A stretch of 25,621 bases of DNA, from assembly GCA_000697335.1 (NCBI GenBank), contig JNEM01008184.1:1-25621 (forward strand), given 5' to 3'. The notes beneath the pieces were generated by a model that saw nothing but the letters and a program-made list of their open reading frames with translations, ran no database searches and was not told the origin of the DNA. Of this stretch, positions 8,667 through 20,416 are shown piece by piece. Position 1 is the stretch's first letter, and each line of letters starts with the position of its first letter. Source of the stretch: Conidiobolus incongruus B7586 (lineage: Eukaryota; Entomophthoromycota; Entomophthoromycetes; Entomophthorales; Conidiobolaceae). The translations under genes and the position numbers were made by a program.

Positions 8667-11516
8667 ATGGATCCTACACTAATCCAAAATTGTGACTTTA
8701 GCAATCATCTCAAAGTATTCAATTCACCTGGAGTTACAAAAATCATACACTAATTTTCTTTCCCTTTAGAAAGACTCCCTAAATCCTCTCAACCTGTATT
8801 TAACCTTCCAAACTTCCTTGGTTACAGAATTTCGAGAATTTCTAAAAGAAAAAACTGCTATTGAGCGAGAATTAGGACAGAAACTATGTCAATTGGGACA
8901 AAAGTTTGGTCAACGTCTTGATAAAAAATTGGAACAGAGTTGTAATGTGAGTGGAGTGACGGATGGGAATAGTGGTCAATTGGGATGGGATAGTGAACAG
9001 AGGTAGGTGTTATAGAATATATTTTGGGAGTGATGTTTAATATTGGTTTAGTACTGTGGTGAGTGCGTTGAGACAAGTTATTAATGAATGTTCAACTTTG
9101 GGTCAGGAGAGGATTAGGTTGAGTGATAGATTTCAACAAGAGTTGATGGATCCTATTAAATCGTGTACTCAGTTTAATGTTGAAGCCAGAAAAAAGGTAA
9201 CTTTTCAAATATTTAATTATGCTATTTGCTAAATTATGTAGCATATTAATTTCATTCAAAAACTGGGATCTGAAAAAGATAAAATCTACAACGAAAAAGA
9301 CAAGGTAAATCTTCACATTACTTCATAAATAATGAATTAAAAAGAGACAGGCAAAAGCTAGATACGAAGAAATATGTAAAGAAGTAGAACAGACTCAAAT
9401 TAAACAGGAGAGAAGTTTTGATTTAAAAAATCAAGATAAAGTAAGCTTTATATTTATATGGTTATATAATATCAATTAAGTGGTTTTAGGCATTTAAACA
9501 ATACTTTCAAGATGTTATTGATAGGAATAACGATAAAGTAATCAAATTATTAGAATTAGATAATTTAACGGTGGTTAACTATAATAAGTTAGAATTTATA
9601 CTTATTAGCTGTTCATTGTGCAAATCGTTATAAAAAACGTCACTATTACGAAATTATTCCCGAATTATTATACGTAAATTTAAAATTTCTAAATTTCAAT
9701 CCATGAATCATTAACTTTAATTAGCATTTACAAACTTTCAGTCAACGCCAAAGCGAGCAAATGCAAAACTATTTAAAACACTACAACGGTTTACAACTTA
9801 ATCTCAATCAATACGAACTTCAAAACATTAATCACTCGTTAACAATCTATAACCAAATTGACAGCTCTAAAGAAATCCAAAACTTTATTCAACACAATCC
9901 CAGTAATTGGAACGAACCCAACAATGTGTACTTCACCAGTTATGGTGAATTTTACGAGGATGACAAATTGATTTTAGAGGAGGATTCCAAGATCTTTTTG
10001 GTGAACAAGTTGAATAAGTTGAGGGGCTCTATTAAGGATACAGAGCACTTGTTGAGCAATAAGGTGAAGGAGTTGGACGGTCTCAATAGTTTGTTGACCG
10101 CTTATAGGGAGAATACTAGTTTGGGTGATCAGGATGAAGTTAGAGAAGTAATTATTCAATCATTTATTTTCCAATGATTTTAACCTTTTTTAGAATATTG
10201 TGGAGAATTGGCGTGAAATCATTTTAATTCAAGATAATTTAACACTCTATAACGAAGAATTACAAGTAATTGAATCTCAAATTGGAGGTAATACTAATAT
10301 TAACTACATAATAATTTTATCTATAACATTTGATATTAGATTGTAATATTGGCGGTACATTCCACGACCTTAAACCTGCATCTTTTACAATTCCCACGAC
10401 TTGTGACTACTGTGATGCTACGATTTGGGGATTGGCTAAACAGGGACTCACTTGTAAAGGTAGCACTTAAACTCTTTTTCATTTAATAGTTATTGATAAT
10501 GAAATAGAGTGTGGGTTCAACTGTCACGCCAAATGTGAATTAAAAGTGACTCCAAACTGTTCTCGCGTCAAAGGTGGTGCTAAAACTGTTAAGAGGCACC
10601 AATCTCTAAATTATTCTACGTTGGGAGGTAATTCCAATACAAAATGAATTCCAACTACCATTTTAATCAATCATCCTAAAAACAGCTAAAACTGCTCCCT
10701 TCAGTCACAATGCACCCACTACTCCCCGACAACCGTTGCCGACCCAATTTAATGAAACTAGTACGCCGTTATCGCCATCGACATCGAGCGCTGGAGCATC
10801 GAAGACCCTACATCGAGAGTCGACACCCCCTCCCCAGTATTTGGAGGACAGCAACACCCATACTTTTTCACCAGGGTCTAGTTCACCCAATATTACAGCA
10901 TTAGCACTTTACGACTATGAAACTACGGAACCCAGTGAAGTGAATTTAATCGAGGGTGAAACTGTCAAAGTGTTGGAATTGGATGGTAATTCATTGATTT
11001 ATTATCATTCTTGAATTTTATATTGATTAATGTTTTAGATGGTAGTGGGTGGATCAAAGTAACTCCAACAATAATTTTATCAAATCGAATTATTGATCCT
11101 CTTTTTAGGCACAACTCAAATCCGGTCTAGCTGGTCTAGTTCCCGCAAGTTACGTTCAAATCAATAATGCACCGGTGAACCCTTTTGAATCGCCGGAATT
11201 GGCTCAAGTTCAGGATAGTTCTACCATTAGTTTCCAAGGTAATTAACATTGAATCAAATCGAATGCTTACTAATCATTGTGTTTAGTGAGGGCATTATAC
11301 GATTTTCAAGCGGAGAACGAAAGTGAAATGACTATTGTTGCGGATGAAATTATTCAAGTGACAATTCATAAGGATCAATTGAAAGATGGATGGTGGTATG
11401 GTAAGTATCCAAAACTCAATTCTTTACAATATCAGTTGATTAAGGAATTATTAGGTACCAATTCTAACAAAGGAACTTCGGGACTGTTTCCCAGTAATTA
11501 TGTTGAGAGGTTATAA
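8667..11516 (+). CDS. BZZ1: Bzz1-type F-BAR, C1 and double-SH3 protein
   Basis: Yeast Bzz1 is a syndapin-like scaffold that bends membrane and stimulates Las17/WASP-Arp2/3 actin assembly at endocytic sites. I resolve 15 exons: 8667-8714, 8770-9002, 9052-9196, 9242-9304, 9351-9440, 9490-9673, 9725-10147, 10194-10287, 10340-10459, 10508-10627, 10686-10985, 11039-11058, 11109-11238, 11287-11400 and 11455-11516. The product is about 714 residues. The F-BAR domain fills roughly residues 10-290 (FREFLKEKTAIERELGQKL; HYYEIIPELL). A zinc-binding C1 domain (about 435-484) keeps its His/Cys ligands: FHDLKPASF, CDYC, CGFNCHAKC and a final Cys. A Pro/Ser-rich linker follows, then SH3-1 (ALYDYE ... GLVPASYV) and SH3-2 (ALYDFQAENE, DGWWYG, GLFPSNYVE). 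All exon phases agree except exon 6, which is one base too long; the frame changes near 9604-9609 between FILI and AVHCAN. AATAAA lies at 11558-11563. Confidence 0.93.
11401..11454 (+). other. 54-nt stop-free intron inside the second SH3 domain of BZZ1
   Basis: The donor GTAAGT at 11401 and acceptor TTATTAG ending at 11454 bracket a phase-1 intron of exactly 18 codons with no in-frame stop. Splicing joins WWYG to TNSNKGTSGLFPSNY, restoring a normal SH3 core. Retention would insert 18 residues without truncation. The unspliced reading therefore looks like a longer, odd exon, but the perfect donor and the SH3 alignment favour an intron. Confidence 0.85.
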
Positions 11517-11716
11517 CTTCAAAGGAAAAATTTATTTTTTATTAATTAGAAGTTATAAATAAAGTTTGAATATATTGTAAAAATTTTAATTATTTTAATT
11601 ATTTTTATTATTTAATTCAGATAAATCTAATCTTAAATTTTTTAAACATTTTCAAGATTGTGAAATGTCCAATTTGAAAAAACATTACGAATTTATTAAA
11701 TTCAAACAATAATGAA

Positions 11717-11748
11717 ATATATATATATATATGTATGTATATATGTAT
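11717..11748. repeat. (AT)n / (ATGT)n microsatellite
   Basis: A run of AT dinucleotides grading into TATG-type units, in the 261-bp convergent spacer between the BZZ1 and TUP1 stop codons. It is a simple-sequence repeat with no inferred function. Confidence 0.85.
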
Positions 11749-11777
11749 TACAACATGATTAAAAAGATGAAAAGAAA

Positions 11778-13721
11778 TTAAGCTGAATTAGTGGTAGTAG
11801 CCGAAGAAGTGGTTTTAAAATTCCATAATTTACAAGTTGAATCACCTGAGCCACTTACTATAAAATTTTGTTTGGGATGGAAACTCACCGATATGACTAA
11901 AAAATTGGTTAGTATTAGGAATTTGAATGATAATTAGTATTTTAAAAATAGTCAAATGATTTAAATTTAGTAGTTTGATATATTAGTATTTGATAATAAA
12001 TTGAATTAGATACAATATTTCAAAGGAAATAAATAAATATTGAAAATTTTAAAAGAATATTACCCGAATTACGATGACCGATTAATCGACCTATTAACTC
12101 CCTTCGATCTAAATTCCATAAACATAAACTTTGATCTTTACCACCGCTAACGATCATCTTTTCTTCGTTGTCGATATCGAAACAGAGTACGAAATCCTAA
12201 CACATTTTAATTTTAATTAATTTTAATAAACGAATGATACTTACTTCATGACCTTTGAGAGTAGCGATACATTGGGATGACGCTGATGAGTTGAGCCCGT
12301 TGAGATCAATATGCTGAGGAGCTGAGCCAGCATGCAAGCTCCACAATTTGAGAGTATTGTCCAAACTGGCCGATAAGAGTCCTCGACCTAGGGTTTGAAA
12401 TGATATTTAGCAGGTGTTGATGCAGATTGAAATTGGAAACATACCTTGGTTGATCCATCCAACTCCGTAGATACCATCGTTATGAGCTTCGAATAATTCG
12501 AGCATTTTCCCACTGTTCAAATCCCACACACGGAGCTTACCGTCCAAGCTGCCGGTAGCAAGCTTGTTGTTGTAGATCTTGAGACAGGTTATAGAAGGAT
12601 CCTTAGGTGTAGATTGAGGGGATGGTGAATCAGTTCTAAACACAAATTTGCACTCATTGTTTCTGCTTAGATCCCAAACGCGACATGTGCAATCTCCAGA
12701 GCCACTGATGAGAAGAGACTGACTTGGGTGGAAGCTAAGTGTATAAATATCACCCTCATGACCTGTTAATTTAACTGGATTGGGAATAGGTAACGGATCT
12801 GATTCTTTGACTGGGGAGGTTGGTAAATTTCTCAAATCCCACAATGTCACAACGAAATCTTCACCGCCTGATGCCAACTGGCTGCTGTCGGGACTGAATG
12901 CGAGCGATCTGACATATTGGACCCCACCTGTAACCGCACCATCGGTCAAGGTGATTAGACGTGTGACTTGCACTTTGTCATCTGGGCTATTCTTCACTTG
13001 GTATAGCTGAATAGCTTGGTTTAGACCAATGGCTAACAAAGTGCCAGTTGGGTTAAATTGTACACAACAAACTACTGATGGTAAATTCAAACTCGTTGTT
13101 AATTCAAACTGATATTTATCTAAGTTGCGATGTGGAATGAATTTCCAATCTTGAGGAGGGTCAGTAGAACTGGGAATTATACTAGGAGCAACAGACTCAG
13201 ACTGCATAGAAGGTGGCTGAGCACTTGCTCTGCTATTGTTGGTATTATTACCAATATTATTATTTATAGGGTTCAAACTAGAATTTTGGGGAATTTTTCT
13301 ATTTAAACCTTCACCCGATTCCAATTCTTTTCGGAGTTGATTTATTTCTTGCTCATATCTAAAAAAATCAAAATAAATTTCTTCTTTAATTAAAACTTAT
13401 AAACCTAAATTACCTCTTCCTCATATTTGAAAAACAATTCTCTAAAACCTTAGCTTGGTTCTTAAAATTTTCTATTTCAGTTTTTTGTAAATTAACTAAA
13501 ATATAAAATTCAATCAAATTTTGTTTTTAAAACAGATGATATTTACTCTTGGATTCCAATTCTTCCTTAGTAGTTTTTAAATTATTAATTTCACTGGTTA
13601 CGGATAAAAATTCGGATCGCATAGCTTCCAAAACTTCCGTCATAGGTTCAGGACTTCTAGGTCGTGGTATACTCTGTTGAATAGGAGCATTGGAATTGGG
13701 TTGTGTAGGAAATTGTGACAT
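11778..13721 (-). CDS. TUP1: Tup1-type general transcriptional corepressor (WD40)
   Basis: Tup1, with Cyc8/Ssn6, is recruited by DNA-bound repressors and silences promoters through nucleosome positioning and histone deacetylases. Six exons (13547-13721, 13414-13495, 12445-13358, 12245-12387, 12064-12196, 11778-11896) join without phase conflict into 521 residues ending in TAA. The N-terminal helical Tup_N tetramerisation domain covers about residues 28-105 (TEVLEAMRSEFLSVTSEIN; YEQEINQLRKELE). A short Asn/Ser/Pro-rich linker follows. DWKFIPHRNLDKYQFEL then leads into a seven-bladed propeller, with blades ending VTLWDLR, CRVWDLS, LRVWDLN, LKLWSLH, LCLWNLD and CKLWNFK. At 521 residues it is shorter than budding-yeast Tup1 (713), mainly in the linker. 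Introns are 48-57 nt, except the last (11897-12063), which is 167 nt. The gene is convergent with BZZ1. Confidence 0.96.
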
Positions 13722-16700
13722 AATTGTAAACTAAATAAAAAGGATTAATATACTTTTAAGTAAATTTCAATAATTTACTTGAGAAAAAAATACCGAATTA
13801 AATATGCCAATAAGCACAAAATAAAAAATATATGTATATTAAAAATGAATTCAATAAAAATAACCGATAATTTATGGATCAAATAAAAAGTTTCAAAACA
13901 ATTTTTATCAGAATAGAATTTGGAATTAAGATTCTGAATATAAAAATTATTGGGATTATAAATTTAGATTTAAATTCAATTAATGTAATTTAATGGAACT
14001 GGTTTTTTGCTATCTGGTACATTTACATCTTGAATATGTAATCTAGGCCAATTTTTGACATTAATCCAATTAATTATGGGATTCTGATAATATCATTGTT
14101 TTAAATGATATCAACGTTATTCAATTAATTTATGAGTCAAATTGATCTGTTATTTTAATAAATTTGTTTAATGGATTTAGTTAATATTGATACCTACATA
14201 AATTTTTAATTTTAGGCTTTTTTATCAAATCATTATCATCTCTAATATTTGATATTTTTTAAGGTTAAAGTATTTTTCCATTGATAGAGTTGAAGTTGAA
14301 TAGAATATGATGATAAAATTTAGACATATTAAATCAAACTATTGAAAATATAATGAATGTAATATAATTTCTACAACATAAACATATATACTAATGATAA
14401 ACAATTAAAAAATGCAGCTATATAATCGAAACATGGTTATTTGAAAAATGATTTAAAAATTGAAAATTTAATTCTCAACAATAATAGTTTTTTGCTTATT
14501 TCCAAAGATATCTTTCTCTTAATATTTACTTGTATGAAAACTATTCATTCATTCATTCAAAGATTGAAATATTTGAAATATATACCATTCAATCTGTTAT
14601 TTTGAGTTATATACATGATATTTTGTGATTGAATATTACTATTTATACAATACAGATTGACTTTGAGAAAATAAATAAATTAATTCGCTATAAAAAATTG
14701 ATTAACCAAAAGAAATATTTCTTTACTTGTATATATTCTGATTAACACTTTAAAAAAAGCTTTTAAAATTTATATGATAATCAAACTGAGACAAAATTAA
14801 TAAATTTAGAAATATTACTAACTTTTTTTGAATAATTACAATAAAGCCTTGTGAAGATTGTATTCTATGTATTTTATATAAAGTCATTATTTAAATTGTG
14901 GTTCACTGATTCTTAACAAATTACCATTGAAATTTTGAATAGCACTTCTAAATAAGAAATTATTTGCTTATTGATTTTGTCGGAATAACCAAGATTCAAT
15001 ATTTAATAAATATTAGAATAGCAATACCAGTGTTATATAATACCAAGTCATATATTGATAATTATAATGTTACCAAATTTATAAAATTTAAAAATTCATT
15101 GATAAGGTTACTATTCACAACTTTAATTTTATCTAATTTGAAATATATAAATCACTGATATTTGTCAAAAAATAAGTGTTCATATAAATAATAAATCAAA
15201 TTTAAATATATTTCAATTGTCAATCAAGATTAATATAAATTATAGTAAAAATAAATAATAAAATTGAAATATTTAATTGAAAATTAAATGAAAAAAATAA
15301 TATAATGATTAGTATTCTATTTATTGTGAGGATAAAAAACCAAAAAATTAATACTAATATCTAACTAATTTATTAAATGTATTTTAAAAACTTATGAATA
15401 ACTTATCATAATGACTCTAAATATATTGTAAATATTAAATTAATTTCAATTAGCTTAGATATATATTAAGATGTTATTGTTAATGGCTATATCATTACAT
15501 TATTTATATTATTAAAAATATATTATTTATAATTACTCAAATTAAATCCAATGTTATTAATTTATTTGAATTAATAATATTTATCAATTTTTGAGATTAA
15601 AATGAATGTCTTATTTTCTGTATTATATTTAATGTTGGTAATCCAGTAAAATTATTTGAATTTTTAATTTTTTAATGAAATACATAGTTTATATAAAAAG
15701 TCTGTATAAAACTATTATTAGTTGATAGAAAATGAACTGTATTGATTATTACAATATATATTTTCACAAAAATTGGAAATTATATCAATATTTTCAATTA
15801 TATTGTTAATTAATTTCAACAAAAAATCATTTTTAATTCATTATCAAACACATTTTCAAAATATTTGGGACAATATAGAATTGAGTAGGGTAAATATAAG
15901 ATCCAATTATCTCAACAAAGCTTTTATACACTTTTTATCAAGGTTTTCACGATAAATCTGAATTACAAATTATCACATCTTACTCTTCAATATATAATAA
16001 AGAATAAATTATTATAAATGTATATATATTAAGTTATGAGATTTTATGCATTATTTAGAAACGCCTAATACTAAATTTACTGTGTTAAAATTTGTATTAA
16101 TAATGTAATTTATTTTCTGTATCCTTACTTAATTGGAATATTATATGTTAGTGTAAATTCTCTGAATTAATAGCATTTTACTTAATATTATAATCTAGAT
16201 AAAATTGTATCAAGTAATTTAAAAATATTATCTGCGATATATACCGAAATATTATAACGTATTTGGATTATAATTTCAAATCATTATTCTAGGTCTAATT
16301 ATATATTTCCTTATACTATATGGAGTAATAATATAGTTTGATTGTAAAAAACAGGTTATTACTTATTATAGTAATATTTGAAAAATTCCATTATAATTTT
16401 TGTGATATAGTAAGTGAAATTTAATCTTGACTAAGATTTTGGTAAGCATAAAATTAAATCTATTCATTGGATTATCCGATTGACTACATGGTAATTTGAT
16501 AATTTTACAGTTAATATTTTATATAATATTGTATGAAAGATCTTTTTATTTCACTTTCATTAATAATAATTACTACTCTACAATAACATCAGAAAACAAT
16601 GAGGCTTAAAATTATTTTTCCATTCAGAAGAATTATAAATTTATTTGGGAAAAAATAATCAATAATCCCACAAAAACTATCCATGAATTTAACTGAATAT

Positions 16701-16786
16701 ACTCTGAATATTTAAAAATCCCAGTACAATTGAATATCAATAATTAAAAATTAATTAATCTTTTTTTACATTTAATAGATGCAAAC
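13722..16786. other. 3.07-kb AT-rich divergent spacer between TUP1 and the flippase gene
   Basis: No open frame here has coding character. Visible items are a (TTCA)n tract at about 14549-14566 and many A/T runs. Both adjacent genes start from this spacer, so their promoters must lie near its ends. A pyrimidine-rich stretch ending TTTAATAG at 16779, 7 nt before the flippase ATG, could be the acceptor of a 5' UTR intron. Confidence 0.55.
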
Positions 16787-19700
16787 ATGTCTACAAATAC
16801 TAGTAATCCCCAACAATTCATTAAATCACCTCAAGTAAGGAGTCGAAATCGGAGAGAAAATATGAATAGCAAGAATAGCAATAATAACTTTATAAATAAC
16901 TGGGACACTATTAAAGAATTGGAAACTGATAAAACGCCATTAATATCATCTCACCTCGATGTGGAACCTCTAATAACTATACCACAAGAAATTTCTGAGC
17001 CTAAGCAGAAAGATGCCAAATTAAGTTTTGAAATGGAAGAACTGCAACCTACAGAAACTATAGAATCAGTAGATAATCATGGTTCAAAAGAGAAGAAATT
17101 AAGAAGAATTAAAATTAATGACAGATGTAAATATAAATTTTTTTATTACTATTTAAATATTAACTTATTTTAACATAGATACAAAACGAAAATTTGCACC
17201 CAATATTACCAAAAATCAAAAGTATTCAGTTTATAATTTTTTAATTTTGGTCTTATTTGACCAATTTAAATACTTTTACAATTTATATTTTTTATTAGTT
17301 GCCCTCAGTCAATTTGTACCTCAATTTAAAATTGGTTACTTATTTACCTATATTGGACCTCTGGCTTTTGTCCTTACTATCACATTGACTAAAGAAGCTT
17401 ATGACGATTATAAGAGATATAAGCGCGACTTAGAGAGTAATAGCCAACGCTTCGAGGTTTTGAGGCCTGGAGGATTAATTCGAACGATCCCCAGTAGTCG
17501 TATTAAAGTGGGAGATATTTTAATTATTAGAAAGGATCAAAGAATCCCTGCAGATATGATACTGCTACAAACTTCGGGAGATTCCGGATCATGTTTCATT
17601 CGTACTGAACAATTGGATGGTGAGACAGATTGGAAGTTAAGACTTTCTATCCCTTCCTGTCAATCCTTGGGAGCTCGTATATGTGAATTTGATGGCGTGT
17701 TCAATGTCGAAGAGCCTCACAAGAATATTTATTCATTTTTTGGTACGATTTCGAAGGAGTCAAATGGTGAGCAAGAGATTGAAAGAGTAGATCCTATAGG
17801 CTTGGACAATACTGTTTGGGCCAACACAGTATTAGCCTCAAATGGGTACATCATAGGAGCTGTTATTTATACAGGTAAGGATACGAGAGCTGCACTGAAT
17901 ACAAGTAATCCACAAACCAAAATTGGAATTTTTGATCTTGAAGTGAATCAAATGTCCAAAATTCTTTGTATTGTTACCCTTCTTGTATCTTTTCTCCTTG
18001 TTGGAATCAACGGTTTCCAGGGTGTTTGGTATATTTATCTCATCCGATTTCTAATTCTTCTATCCTCAATTATTCCCATCAGTCTCAAAGTCAATATGGA
18101 TATGGGTAAAGTGTACTACTCTCGATGTATTTCAAGAGATTCCAAAATTCCCAATACAATAGTCAGAACCTCCACTATTCCTGAAGAACTTGGGAGAATT
18201 GAGTATTTACTCACTGACAAAACTGGCACTCTGACACAAAACTTAATGGAGCTAAAAAAATTGCATCTTGGATCGATTTCATTTGATGATAATAACATGA
18301 ATGATGTGGCTGAAGCATTAGTTAGGTTATATCAGAACTCATCAAACACCCCTGAGCAGTCGAGGAAGAGTAGTACATATTCACTGAATGGCACTTTCTC
18401 CAATCTGCATGATGATACCATTGATAAAATCGGAGCTCTTGTTGAAGCACTTGCTCTATGTCACACCGTCACGCCAATTTATGATCAGGATAACAATTTG
18501 TCATACCAACCCTCATCGCCTGACGAAGGTGCCATTATCAACTGGACACGTCAAGTTGGACTGACTCTCGTTGGAAGAGATCCCTCAACAATCGAGATTG
18601 AAACGCCTAATGGAGGTAGTAGACGCGTGTATAAAATCCTACAAACTTTCCCTTTCTCTAGTGAAACAAAACGAATGGGTATTATCCTCCAGAATGTTGA
18701 AACTGATCAAATTACATTCTTTATTAAAGGTGCAGATTCCATCATGTCCAAACTCGTGCGTGAAAACGATTGGCTTGAAAATGCCTGCGACGCATTCGCT
18801 GCCGAAGGTTTAAGAACACTCGTAGTAGGTAAAAAGAACCTTACTGAGGAACAGTATAAAATATTCGAAAAAGAGTTTCACGAAGCAAGTATAAGTCTCC
18901 AAAATAGACGAATTTTAATGCAAAATGTTATCAGCCATCATCTTGAACGTAATCTAGATCTTCTTGGGTTAACTGGTGTCGAGGACAAGCTTCAAGATCA
19001 AGTAACCAATACTTTAGAATCACTTCGAGCTGCTGGAATCAAAATATGGATGTTAACGGGCGATAAAGTTGAAACAGCCATTTGTATTGCTAGGAGTTCC
19101 AATTTGGCATATCCCAATCAACCTATTCACAAAATTACAAACCTTCGAAAAGTTTATCAAGCACAAAATGAATTAGAACTGCTTCAAAACCAAAAGAATA
19201 CTTGTTTAGTTATTGATGGTCAATCTCTACAGTTTTATTTATCAAATTGTAAAATGGAATTTATTCAAGTTGCTACCTCACTTCCAGTTGTTGTTTGTTG
19301 TAGATGTTCACCGACGCAAAAGGCTGATGTGACCCACTTGATTAAAACATATACCAAAAAGAGAACATTAGCCATTGGTGATGGTGGTAACGATGTTAGC
19401 ATGATTCAAATGGCTTCTGTCGGTGTTGGAATAGTCGGTAAAGAGGGTAAGCAAGCATCTCTAGCAGCTGATTTTTCAGTTGAGCAATTCAGTGCACTGA
19501 CTCGTCTGCTATTGTGGCATGGTAGAAATAGTTACAAACGCAGTGCTAAACTTAGTCAATTTATTATTCACCGGGGTCTTATCATATCCACTATGCAAGT
19601 TGTATTCTCAGCTATTTTCTATTTTTCACCCATCGCTCTGTTTCAGGGAGTTTTGCTAGTTGGTTACACTACACTTTACACTAACTTTCCAGTATTTGCA

Positions 19701-20321
19701 CTCGTGCTTGATTCTGATATATCTGAAGATATGGCGATGATGTATCCCGAGTTATATAAGGAATTAACAAAGGTAATCGATGTAATAATATTAATTGAAA
19801 ATCTCGTCCTAACAAATAATTAGGGACGCACTCTAAGCTATCGTACTTTCTTCACTTGGTTCTTGATCAGTGTCTATCAAGGAGGTGTCATCATGTTGTT
19901 GGGACTATTATTATTCGATCAACAATTCATCAACATTGTATCAATTAGTTTCACAGCTTTAATTCTCAATGAATTAATTACAGTTGCTTTAGAAGTTGAT
20001 AAATGGTAATTAATATGAATTGTGTAATAATTACGCTTATTTATAAACCATATATAGGCATTATTTTATGGTATTATCTCAACTTGCATCTATTGGATTT
20101 TATGCATTATCCATTTATTTATTTCAACAAGAGTTTGGTAAATTAAATTAAGTTATATTTCTAACTTTGTATTCATCAATTTTATAGATATTATATTCAT
20201 TCTCACTCCTGAATTTTGGTGGAAAGTTGGATTAATCACAATATTAAGTTGTTTCCCATTATTTATTATGAGGTGTTTTAAAAAAGAAATTAAACCCTCA
20301 GAGTATACAAAATTAAATTAA
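16787..20321 (+). CDS. NEO1: P4-type ATPase (aminophospholipid flippase), Neo1/ATP9 class
   Basis: It flips phospholipids (in yeast Neo1, mainly PE and PS) from the lumenal to the cytosolic leaflet in Golgi/endosomal membranes. Five exons (16787-17126, 17179-19772, 19824-20005, 20058-20137, 20188-20321) give 1109 residues in perfect phase, close to yeast Neo1 (1151). A variable cytosolic N-tail (about 113 residues) is followed by KFAPNITKNQKYSVYNFL and the first membrane helices (FKYFYNLYFLLVALSQF). The actuator motif DGET is near residues 260-263 and PISL in membrane segment 4 near 413. The phosphorylated Asp is 460 in DKTGTLTQ. MLTGDKVETA and GDGGND (847-852) follow, and the C-terminal helices include SISFTALILNEL. 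Neo1-class proteins act without a Cdc50 chaperone in yeast. In-frame stops exist only in introns. AATAAA lies at 20344-20349. Confidence 0.97.
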
Positions 20322-20416
20322 ATTATTAGTGTTTTTATAATTAAATAAAATTTAATTAATTATAAAATTATAATAAATTGTATATAAATAAGAATATTTA
20401 TTAATTGGGATAATAA

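Noticed and set aside
8858-9316. Minus-strand open frames opposite BZZ1
   Set aside because: They are antisense shadows of the F-BAR exons, which are supported by homology and consistent splice phases.
14964-15955. Open frames of 60-64 codons in the TUP1-flippase spacer
   Set aside because: Their amino-acid make-up mirrors the AT-rich DNA, with no splice context or domain.
18116-18813. Extra open frames inside the flippase exon on both strands
   Set aside because: They overlap the P-type ATPase coding frame that carries DKTGT and its flanking motifs, so they are shadows.
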